Source: CAYSWH01 sp964434775
GTDB lineage: Bacteria; Patescibacteriota; JACMRA01
Length of the DNA stretch: 7,210 nt
Direction of reading: 5' to 3'
Assembly: GCA_964434775.1 (NCBI GenBank)
Contig: CAYSWH010000054.1
Location: forward strand, 1 to 7,210
The position numbers and the translations under genes were made by a program. Under the pieces are notes generated by a model that saw only the letters and a program-made list of their open reading frames with translations, did no database searches and had not been told where the DNA came from. Shown in pieces: positions 1-5,672 of the stretch (position 1 is its first letter; each line of letters begins with the position of its first letter).

Positions 1-2
1 AA

Positions 3-68
3 TATGAGCCGCAAGTAAGATTCCGGTCAAGAGGTAAACATCGGATAGCCCTGTTATTTGATCGGTAA
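3..68 (+). CDS. Possible 3' tail of a gene entering from the left edge
   Basis: One plus-strand frame is open from the window edge to a TAA at 66-68. It gives 21 residues rich in Arg and hydrophobic residues, ending RIALLFDR. I do not recognise it. A minus-strand frame over the same bases is also open and reads like a membrane segment, so the coding strand is unsettled. The TAA lies just before the promoter at 72-100, which fits a gene ending there, but 66 bases is too short for a firm call. Confidence 0.2.
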   Translation, partial: YEPQVRFRSRGKHRIALLFDR

Positions 69-71
69 TAG

Positions 72-100
72 TTGACAAGGGTCAATTGTTATGTTATAAT
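72..100 (+). promoter_or_regulatory. Consensus sigma70-type promoter
   Basis: TTGACA at 72-77 and TATAAT at 95-100 are separated by exactly 17 bases, a perfect match to the bacterial housekeeping consensus. The predicted transcription start is near 107. The next plus-strand protein gene I accept (murB) is almost 1 kb away and a terminator follows at 152-177. The promoter therefore most likely serves a short untranslated RNA. Confidence 0.65.
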
Positions 101-106
101 TAATTT

Positions 107-177
107 ATCTGGAAAGGGTACAGTTGAGCAAAGTCTCATCAATTCCCTCCACTCCCCTTCGGGGGAGATATTTTTTT
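107..177 (+). ncRNA. Candidate small RNA of about 70 nt
   Basis: This is inferred from the spacing of a consensus promoter and a strong intrinsic terminator. Between them the RNA could form a weak stem pairing AGGG (115-118) with CCCT (145-148) around a TGAG/CTCA hairpin (125-128 with 135-138), followed by the terminator hairpin. It matches no RNA family I know. From 139 onward it is antisense to the 3' end of the NYN gene on the opposite strand, so a cis-regulatory role is possible but unproven. A 19-codon TTG-initiated frame (124-183) runs through the terminator and is a weaker explanation. Confidence 0.35.
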
Positions 178-705
178 GGTTAATTTCTTCAATTCTTCAT
201 TAATATAGGTTAAATATCTTTGTTTTTTCTTATATCTATCAAAAATAAGCATATTTGAAGTAGAATTTCTCGAAGCTGTAATAATCTTAACAAACTGATT
301 TTGTTCTTCAAAAAACCTTATCAAAGGTACAAAATCACCATCACCGCTCAAAAGAATTAAACCAAATTTTTCTTGCGTAAAGTAGTCTTTCATTGCTCGA
401 ACTATCAAGTCAGCATCTACATTGACTTTCTGAGTCCCGTCTTTTCTGCTATTACCCATCCCGGAAGAAAAAATAATTTCATAACCAATATCTTGTAATT
501 ATTTATAAAGATTTATCCTAGACAAATGTTTGGAAAATTTAACACAATAATAGACTTTTTCCACTTTATATTTTTCTAACAGATACTCATATAGTTTTTG
601 AAAATCAATTTCAAATCCGGCCAACCACAAACCTGTCTCAATATTTTGACCGTCAATAAAAGCATAGTTTGGAAATTTCTTTTTTTGTTTGTTCTTTCTA
701 ATCAT
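139..705 (-). pseudogene. NYN-domain (LabA/DUF88-like) putative RNase, interrupted by one in-frame stop
   Basis: Read from ATG at 705, the frame gives 68 residues, a TAA at 501-499, then continues in the same frame for 119 codons to a double TGA at 141-136. The joined product of about 188 residues is the usual length for small NYN proteins of the PIN-like nuclease superfamily. The expected acidic motifs are all present: FIDGQN (Asp18), NVDADL (Asp97, Asp99) and SGDGDF (Asp122, Asp124). NYN proteins are known or predicted metal-dependent RNases. The N-terminus is lysine-rich. The stop falls in LYK-stop-LQDIGYEIIF, where relatives often have Tyr or another residue, so a one-base change of TAT or TAC to TAA would explain it. 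No frameshift or other damage is visible, which suggests a recent mutation, a sequencing error or readthrough. The second part has its own ATG at 459, but without a clear ribosome site. The C-terminal ISPPKGSGGN is encoded by the terminator palindrome of the opposite strand. Confidence 0.8.
152..177 (+). terminator. Intrinsic terminator with UUCG tetraloop
   Basis: CTCCCC (152-157) pairs perfectly with GGGGAG (162-167) across a TTCG loop closed by a C-G pair, an unusually stable tetraloop. It is followed by ATA and seven T residues (171-177). The T run lies on the plus strand, so it ends rightward transcripts, either from the promoter at 72-100 or from a gene further left. The same bases encode the last residues of the NYN frame on the minus strand. 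Confidence 0.75.
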
Positions 706-742
706 ATTTTAAAATTTAATCTCTCAAAGAGCGAATTTTTTT

Positions 743-763
743 CATTTTGCATTTTGCATTTTT
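743..763. repeat. Short 7-base tandem repeat
   Basis: CATTTTG occurs at 743-749 and 750-756, followed by CATTTTT at 757-763. It lies upstream of the NYN start (705, minus strand). It has no obvious function and may be replication slippage in AT-rich spacer. Confidence 0.6.
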
Positions 764-819
764 AATTATTTTGAAAGCAGGGACTTATCTCTACGAAAAG
801 ATTTTTTGGATGATTTTCC

Positions 820-967
820 TTTCCCCACTCGGGGGAAATGGCCGAAGGCCAAAGGGGGTGGGGAAGTGCCTGAAAGGGTTTTGTTTATCTTTGAATCAAA
901 GTGAACGAAGGCACGGGAAGTCGATTAAGAATTCAAAATCTAGCGACGGAATTCTTTTGAGTTAATC
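820..967. other. GC-richer array of nested hairpins in the gene-free stretch 706-1091
   Basis: Three consecutive inverted-repeat units are visible. First, TTCCCCAC (821-828) pairs with GTGGGGAA (858-865) and encloses TGGCC-GAA-GGCCA (839-851). An exclusive alternative is TTTCCCC (820-826) with GGGGAAA (832-838). Second, GTGCCT (866-871) pairs with AGGCAC (909-914) and encloses CTTTG-AAT-CAAAG (889-901). Third, GATTAAGAATTC (923-934) pairs with GAATTC (949-954) and TTAATC (962-967) around a 7-base bulge. The G and C content of the first two units stands out from the AT-rich flanks. It could be a palindromic mobile or repeat element, a structured RNA, or a terminator region. No protein is convincing here. 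The rest of 706-1091 is AT-rich spacer, a small tandem repeat and the murB promoter. Confidence 0.6.
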
Positions 968-1037
968 AATTTTAGAATTTCAGCTATTATTACTGTATTT
1001 GAATGATCAAATTATAATATTAATTCTAATCTTGTAT

Positions 1038-1067
1038 TTGACATAAATAGTAATAAATACTTATATT
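1038..1067 (+). promoter_or_regulatory. Promoter of the murB-kinase operon
   Basis: TTGACA at 1038-1043 is followed after 18 bases by TATATT at 1062-1067 (5 of 6 matches to the -10 consensus). This predicts a start near 1074 and a leader of about 18 bases before the ATG at 1092. The leader has no Shine-Dalgarno sequence. A 9-base perfect inverted repeat brackets the promoter (1030-1038 with 1082-1090). Confidence 0.6.
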
Positions 1068-1091
1068 TAATAGGTTTATCTAATACAAGAC

Positions 1092-2180
1092 ATGAATCAA
1101 GAGTTCCTTGAAAAAATAAGTAAATACTCCCCAAAGTTTGACTACCCTCTGGCTGAATACACTACTTACAAAATCGGTGGACCGGCGGAAGTTTTGGTGG
1201 TAGTAAAAAATTCAAATGATTTGGAGGAATTGATTGGGTCGGCTTTGAAGTTTGAAATTCCTTATCGAATTATTGGCTGGGGTGCAAATGTGCTCATTGC
1301 CGATCGCGGACTTAAAGGCTTGGTGATTATCAATCGATCCAGAAATATTCTGATTCATGATAAAGATTCTCAAGAAGTACAATTGGAGGAAAAGGAAGAA
1401 GATTTTTTTAACCCGTTTATCCAGCCGAGACATGCCACTGCTGATGAAGAATTTTATAGTTTTGAAGATTTAGACTATCAAGAAACCGGCGAGCGAGTAA
1501 AAGTAACGTTTGATAGTGGTGTTGACCTCCCTTTTGCTATTGCTTACAGTCTCAAAAACGGTCTTACCGGTTTGCAGTGGTTTGCCGGTATTCCCAGTAC
1601 ACTTGGAGGAGCTTTGTATAATAATATTCATGGTGGAACTAGGCATTTCTCCGATTATTTTGTGTCCGCCAAAGTCCTGGACCCGCAAAAAGGAGTTGAA
1701 ATTTACGATTATAAAAAATTCCAATTTGGCTATGACCAGAGCATATTAAGAAATAATCCTAGGCTGGTCGTTTTGAACATCACTCTTAACCTTTTTCACG
1801 GTGACAAAGACAAAGCCCAATATGTAGCTAGAGAGTGGTCCAAAAGAAAAAGGAGGCAGGCCAAAAATTCCTGTGGTTGTGTGTTCAAAAATATCCCCGC
1901 AGAAAAACAGGAGGAGCTAAACTTACCCACTCCAAGTGTCGGATACATTGTAGACAAAAAACTTGAGTGGAGCGGAAGGTCACAAGGCAAGGCTCAAATC
2001 TCAACAGAACACGCTAATTTTATCCTCAATCAGGGTGGTGCAAAAGCCTCCGATGTGTTACAATTAATAAAGGAGATTAGTTTAGCAACCAAAAAACAGT
2101 TTACCTTGACACTGGAACCGGAAATAAACTTACTGGGATTCTCCGAAGCAGAACTGTCTTTTTTAAATCAAGTTAAATAA
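1092..2180 (+). CDS. murB: UDP-N-acetylenolpyruvoylglucosamine reductase (MurB)
   Basis: MurB is an FAD enzyme of the cytoplasm. It reduces UDP-GlcNAc-enolpyruvate with NADPH to UDP-MurNAc, the second committed step of peptidoglycan precursor synthesis. Family signatures appear in order: TTYKIGGPAE (24-33) and GWGANVL (62-68) of the FAD-binding part, AGIPSTLGGALYNN (165-178), FGYDQS (212-217), CGCVFKN (261-267), STEHANFILN (304-313) and LEPEINLLG (341-349) with the expected catalytic Glu344. The protein has 362 residues, against about 300-340 in most relatives. Much of the excess is an acidic, low-hydrophobicity insertion at about 91-134. The residue aligning with the catalytic Ser of well-studied MurB is Cys263. 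The ATG is favoured by promoter position, since the -10 box lies 24 bases upstream; no ribosome site is visible. A sugar-kinase gene follows after 12 bases, so both are probably cotranscribed. Confidence 0.95.
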   Translation: MNQEFLEKISKYSPKFDYPLAEYTTYKIGGPAEVLVVVKNSNDLEELIGSALKFEIPYRIIGWGANVLIADRGLKGLVIINRSRNILIHDKDSQEVQLEEKEEDFFNPFIQPRHATADEEFYSFEDLDYQETGERVKVTFDSGVDLPFAIAYSLKNGLTGLQWFAGIPSTLGGALYNNIHGGTRHFSDYFVSAKVLDPQKGVEIYDYKKFQFGYDQSILRNNPRLVVLNITLNLFHGDKDKAQYVAREWSKRKRRQAKNSCGCVFKNIPAEKQEELNLPTPSVGYIVDKKLEWSGRSQGKAQISTEHANFILNQGGAKASDVLQLIKEISLATKKQFTLTLEPEINLLGFSEAELSFLNQVK

Positions 2181-2192
2181 AAATTTTATAGT

Positions 2193-3128
2193 ATGTGTAT
2201 ACTGGGCGTTGATGCCGGCGGAACTAAATGCGAGTTTATGCTTGTTGACGGGGATGGAAAGACTCTGGCCAACTTTGAAATTCAAGAAAGTTGTAATCTC
2301 AAATATGTAAGGGCAAATAAAATTATCCAAACTTTGGATCAAGGGCTGCAAAAAATTTTTGTAGATTATCCGCCGGAAATAATCAAATTTGCCTACTTTG
2401 GCGTGGCCGAGTGTGGAGACGGCATCGGCAGTGAGCAGAATAAAATAAGAAATTACTTGGAAAAATACTTCAAAAAGTACGAGTTGGCAGATGACCAGTA
2501 CTCATGTTTTCGATCTTTGTCCGACTCCAAATCAGGGGTTTTGGCCATTGCCGGAACCGGCACTGCTCTCAGTTATTTTTCTCCCAAGGAAGAAAAGATT
2601 TTCAAAAGTATCGGTAAAGGAGGTAGAGATTTTGGGAAAGTGATTTTTAGTGGAATTATCTCCGGCTCAATTTCTCCCAAAAATGAAATTTATAAGACAC
2701 TAAAGCAGTGTCTGGGTACTGATCCCAAAGATTTTTACCAAAGTCTAAGAGGATATGATTTGGTAGTTCACCCTCAAATTGCCAAAGTAGCCAAGATTCT
2801 AGTTGATGAATCTAAAAATAATCCGATACTAGAAAGAGAAGTAAATCTATACTTGGATGTAGCCGCCGCTCGCTGGGTAACTAAAATCTGCTCATATTGT
2901 TTTACCCACTTCCATTACAAAGAAGAAAGTCGGTTTGACCTTGTTTTAATCGGTAGTTTTTGGAAGGCAGATTACCTCAGAAAGAAAGTTGAAGAAGAAT
3001 TGAAACACTGTTTCCCCAAAATTAAAGTTCTCTACGATACTTCAATTCATCCCGTAGAAGGCTGTATCAAAATTGCACGAGGAAAACTTCAAAAAAGATC
3101 ATCCAAAACTCAAAAGATAGCCGTTTAG
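2193..3128 (+). CDS. BadF/BadG/BcrA/BcrD-type ATPase, probable N-acetylglucosamine kinase-like sugar kinase
   Basis: The 311-residue product belongs to the ASKHA (actin/hexokinase fold) superfamily. The phosphate-1 motif is LGVDAGGTKC (4-13), the second phosphate loop is AIAGTGTALSY (118-128), and the adenosine-side region is LVLIGSFWKADYL (250-262) with a family-like HPVEGCIKIA near the end (286-295). Asp101, 20 residues before GTGT, is the best candidate for the catalytic base. Members of this family include GlcNAc kinases and also activators of (R)-2-hydroxyacyl-CoA dehydratases. No dehydratase or iron-sulfur partner is nearby, whereas murB is directly upstream. I therefore infer phosphorylation of GlcNAc or a related amino sugar for recycling into cell-wall precursors. 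Substrate is unproven. GS at 254-255 replaces the more common GG. The start has no Shine-Dalgarno sequence, and the gene probably depends on the murB promoter. Confidence 0.8.
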   Translation: MCILGVDAGGTKCEFMLVDGDGKTLANFEIQESCNLKYVRANKIIQTLDQGLQKIFVDYPPEIIKFAYFGVAECGDGIGSEQNKIRNYLEKYFKKYELADDQYSCFRSLSDSKSGVLAIAGTGTALSYFSPKEEKIFKSIGKGGRDFGKVIFSGIISGSISPKNEIYKTLKQCLGTDPKDFYQSLRGYDLVVHPQIAKVAKILVDESKNNPILEREVNLYLDVAAARWVTKICSYCFTHFHYKEESRFDLVLIGSFWKADYLRKKVEEELKHCFPKIKVLYDTSIHPVEGCIKIARGKLQKRSSKTQKIAV

Positions 3129-3188
3129 CACTTAGTACTAAATTAGAAGGTTTTTATTTGTTTCACAGAAGAATTGACTTGTTTCTTT

Positions 3189-3210
3189 ACTCAAAATTAA
3201 CTCAAAATTA
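3189..3210. repeat. 11-base tandem duplication in convergent spacer
   Basis: ACTCAAAATTA occurs twice without a gap (3189-3199 and 3200-3210), between the convergent kinase and membrane-protein genes. A 10-base palindrome, TTAGTACTAA (3132-3141), lies just after the kinase stop, with a T-rich run at 3151-3155. These form at most a weak terminator. Nothing else is evident in the 126-base spacer. Confidence 0.5.
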
Positions 3211-3254
3211 ACCACACAAAATAGCCACAAACAATAGGTTTTGCAGCATGTCTA

Positions 3255-3974
3255 TTAATCTAAGGCATCAGTTGAAACCGGGTATGACAATTTAATTTTA
3301 CCGCTTTCTTTATCTAATGCAATCTCAAATTTGTAAGTCTCTTCATTACTTTCGTTGGTATAATAGTAATGAGTTGCTTTGTATGAAGCTCTGTATTCGT
3401 CTGCAGTATCTTCTTCTTTCTCTAAGCACAAATCGGCATCGGTGTGCCAATAGCTATTCAAAATATTCGATTTAAGCAGAAACTGAGTAACCTCTCTAGG
3501 TGAAAACTCTTCAAAATTAGTCTGCTTATACTCTCCAACTTCAAATTTTGTAAGCGGTTCTACCATCAAACTTGTCCTTTTTATGTTTCCAAAATAATTA
3601 CTGTTTAGGTAAAAATTATCTTCTTCTTTGCTATAATAAAGAAAACTATCTCCTTTTGAATCAGTTTTATTAAATTCAATATCGACTTTTTCTAATTCTT
3701 GATTTGGAACTTTAGCCTCAAGCTCAACTTCTACGTCGTTACCAGGTCCAAAATAACCGCTACTTGTCTGAGAGAAAGATTTTAGATCACTTATGTCGGT
3801 ATTCCTTACATCAAAACCGTCAATGCAGCTAGAAAAGGAAGGGGAAACCGGATCTTCTTTAGGTCTAACTTGAATATCTTGTAAGAGAAACACTGTAACA
3901 ATAGATAAACCCAAGAATAAAGTTAAAGCAATGATAAAGACAAATGTTTTGATATATTTGTTCTCGATGTTCAT
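3255..3974 (-). CDS. Membrane-anchored protein of unknown function
   Basis: I do not recognise this 239-residue protein. It has a short basic-containing N-terminus (MNIENKYIK) and one hydrophobic segment at about 10-31 rich in Phe, Ile, Leu and Val. The remaining roughly 205 residues are polar and acidic. This is the layout of a signal anchor with the C-terminal domain outside the membrane. No lipobox cysteine follows the hydrophobic segment. The outer part is rich in Glu, Asp, Ser and aromatic residues, with alternating patterns suggesting beta structure, and has only two cysteines (50 and 183), which could form a disulfide. It has its own promoter candidate and is divergent from the DHH gene. 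The ATG at 3974 lies about 16 bases after the predicted transcription start and has no clear ribosome site. No function can be assigned. Confidence 0.75.
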   Translation of the reverse strand: MNIENKYIKTFVFIIALTLFLGLSIVTVFLLQDIQVRPKEDPVSPSFSSCIDGFDVRNTDISDLKSFSQTSSGYFGPGNDVEVELEAKVPNQELEKVDIEFNKTDSKGDSFLYYSKEEDNFYLNSNYFGNIKRTSLMVEPLTKFEVGEYKQTNFEEFSPREVTQFLLKSNILNSYWHTDADLCLEKEEDTADEYRASYKATHYYYTNESNEETYKFEIALDKESGKIKLSYPVSTDALD

Positions 3975-3996
3975 ATTGAGTTATATTGTAGTAATA

Positions 3997-4025
3997 ATTA
4001 TATTTTATTATTTGGCAATTGGCAA
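3997..4025 (-). promoter_or_regulatory. Promoter of the membrane-protein gene
   Basis: On the minus strand, TTGCCA (4025-4020, 5 of 6 matches) and a perfect TATAAT (4002-3997) are 17 bases apart. This predicts a start near 3990 and a short leader before the ATG at 3974. The -35 lies in a repeated TTGGCAA motif on the plus strand (4012-4018 and 4019-4025). Confidence 0.6.
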
Positions 4026-4034
4026 AAAATAGTC

Positions 4035-4081
4035 TTGATATTTGAGCTTAAGTTTGTTTTAAAGTAGAAGTAAAATATAAT
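4035..4081 (+). promoter_or_regulatory. Promoter region of the DHH gene, two alternatives
   Basis: TTGATA (4035-4040) with TTTAAA (4058-4063) at 17-base spacing would give a leader of about 14 bases before ATG 4084. A perfect TATAAT (4076-4081) with a poor -35 would instead start transcription inside the predicted start codon region. That would favour a TTG start at 4114, which has AAGGA about 8-9 bases upstream. The sequence alone does not decide. Confidence 0.4.
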
Positions 4082-4083
4082 AT

Positions 4084-5580
4084 ATGCAAAATAATTTAAA
4101 AAGGAATAGTGAATTGACGATTAAAAATGAAATATATGGTTTGAAAGCTGGGGAATATTATAAAGGAACAGTAAGGATTTTAAAAAAATCTCAGCCCGGC
4201 CCGGTAATTTTTGTAGTAAGTGACGGATACGGAACTGTTGAGGCGGTAATTAAGGATTCAACATTCATTCAAGGGGAAGTAGTTTATTTGTCCGGACTTG
4301 TTAACGAAAGAGGGGGGTCAAATCAAGTTGAAATAAAAAAAATAGAGAAATCGGATAAAGATCTTGACAAAGTATTTCATAATAAAAGTGAACCCCGAAG
4401 GGCTGAATTTAGTATTACAAACGAGGTTTATAAATCGATGAAAGATTATTTTATTGGAATTAGTTGGGAGATTAGAAAGGCTATACTCAGTAATCAACCC
4501 ATAATGATTAGACATCACAACGATGCTGACGGAATTATTTCCGGTTTAAATCTGGAGTGGGCGTGCAAAAGTTTGATGGAAGATGTGGGAATTAATCCGG
4601 ATTATAATCTTTATCGGAATCCTTGTAAAGCTCCCTACTATACGGCCGGAGATGTTTTTCGTGATTTAACTTTATTCAAAAAAATTGAAAACTTCGGTTC
4701 CCAAAAACCACTGATAATTATTCTGGATAACGGTTCAAGTCCGGAAGATATTTTTGGTTTAAAAACTCTAAAATTACTAGGCTATGAGACAATTGTAATC
4801 GATCACCATAACCCTGTCGAGATCAGGGACAAAAAAACCACTGTTTGTAGTTATTTAAAACATCACTTGAATCCTTATATTGAAGGTTTTGACGGTAGTA
4901 TTTGTGCCGGAATGTTAACATATGAACTGGCTAGAATGGTTTGGGAGAACTATGAAAGACCTGTTTTGCCTGCAACCGCCGGAATTAGCGACCGCTCTGA
5001 TTCTAAGGTTACAGAAAAGTATTTGGAAAAAGCCGGCCGTGAAAAAGAATTTTTGATTAAGCTTGGAGCTGCTTTGGATTTCATGGCTTATCAGCTGAGA
5101 CACGACGGAGGAAAGGGAGTTTACGATGAGCTTTTTGAGAACCCAGAGCTAGTTGAACATATCTACACCGAAATAACAAAGGGAGTCGAGACCCAACTTC
5201 AAAGTACCCTCCCCTATCTTAGATCCCGGGACTGCAATGGAGTTATTTTTTCTCACATTGACTTAGAAAAATACACACTTCGATTCACCTACCCTAATCC
5301 GGGTAAAATTCTGGGATTAGTTCATGACGAGGTAGTTAAGGAGAATTCTCAAAGTCCTGTTTTAACCATTGGTTATTTAACTGATTCAATCATAGTCAGA
5401 GCTAATCAGCCCGTTTTGCCTGTGCAAAAAATTATCGACACCCTAAATCAAAATATTCCTGCTGCCAATGTAAACGGTGGAGGACATGAACAAGCCGGAG
5501 CAATCAAATTCGTACCTGCTCACTTGCAGGAAATTCTTGAGCTGATCAAGGACATGATTCAAAAAAAAAGTAAAAGCTAA
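4084..5580 (+). CDS. DHH-family phosphoesterase/nuclease with N-terminal OB fold (archaeal RecJ-like)
   Basis: The 498-residue protein starts with a beta-rich segment (about 15-90) resembling a nucleic-acid-binding OB fold. The DHH phosphoesterase core follows: HHNDADG (144-150, motif I), ILDNG (213-217, Asp215), VIDHHNP (238-244, the DHH motif) and ISDRSD (301-306, Asp303). A DHHA1 domain ends in NGGGHEQAGA (464-473). All metal-binding acidic and His residues are in place, so an active Mn-dependent nuclease or phosphodiesterase is likely. Bacterial RecJ usually carries its OB domain after the DHHA1 domain. An N-terminal OB is typical of archaeal RecJ-like/GAN proteins, so a role in DNA repair or replication is inferred. 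RNA or oligonucleotide turnover is the main alternative. ATG 4084 is used here. TTG 4114, with a better ribosome site, would remove only ten residues and leave the OB fold intact. atpB follows after 92 bases. Confidence 0.85.
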   Translation: MQNNLKRNSELTIKNEIYGLKAGEYYKGTVRILKKSQPGPVIFVVSDGYGTVEAVIKDSTFIQGEVVYLSGLVNERGGSNQVEIKKIEKSDKDLDKVFHNKSEPRRAEFSITNEVYKSMKDYFIGISWEIRKAILSNQPIMIRHHNDADGIISGLNLEWACKSLMEDVGINPDYNLYRNPCKAPYYTAGDVFRDLTLFKKIENFGSQKPLIIILDNGSSPEDIFGLKTLKLLGYETIVIDHHNPVEIRDKKTTVCSYLKHHLNPYIEGFDGSICAGMLTYELARMVWENYERPVLPATAGISDRSDSKVTEKYLEKAGREKEFLIKLGAALDFMAYQLRHDGGKGVYDELFENPELVEHIYTEITKGVETQLQSTLPYLRSRDCNGVIFSHIDLEKYTLRFTYPNPGKILGLVHDEVVKENSQSPVLTIGYLTDSIIVRANQPVLPVQKIIDTLNQNIPAANVNGGGHEQAGAIKFVPAHLQEILELIKDMIQKKSKS

Positions 5581-5596
5581 TTTTAAGTGCAATTGC

Positions 5597-5626
5597 TTGA
5601 CGAAATCCAAAAAAGCGTTTTATTTT
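5597..5626 (+). promoter_or_regulatory. Possible promoter of atpB
   Basis: TTGACG (5597-5602, 5 of 6 matches) is followed after 18 bases by TATTTT (5621-5626, 4 of 6). The predicted start is near 5633, with about 40 leader bases. AAAGGA (5635-5640) resembles a Shine-Dalgarno sequence but lies 32 bases from the ATG at 5673, too far to serve it. atpB may also be read through from the DHH gene, as no terminator separates them. Confidence 0.4.
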
Positions 5627-5672
5627 AAGCTGATAAAGGAATAATAGTTTAATCTTTTCAGATAATTATAGT

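Noticed and set aside
1..78. A minus-strand frame resembling a hydrophobic protein N-terminus
   Set aside because: It would need a TTG start without a ribosome site and overlaps the consensus plus-strand promoter. Too short to support.
124..183. A 19-codon TTG-initiated small ORF after GGAAAGGG
   Set aside because: The upstream sequence resembles a ribosome site, but the frame runs through the terminator hairpin and T-run, so most transcripts would end before its stop codon.
139..705. Alternative genetic code explaining the broken NYN gene
   Set aside because: The interruption is TAA, which ends other genes here. The UGA-glycine code would not help, and the gene itself ends in two consecutive TGA codons.
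831..863. G-quadruplex from the G-tracts
   Set aside because: There are only three long G-tracts, with GG pairs tied up in the TGGCC hairpin, so hairpin pairing is the better explanation.
747..965. A 72-residue plus-strand frame over the hairpin region
   Set aside because: It spans the tandem repeat and all the palindromes, its composition follows the hairpins (GGNGRRPKG), it has no recognisable domain or ribosome site, and it most likely arises from non-coding structured DNA.
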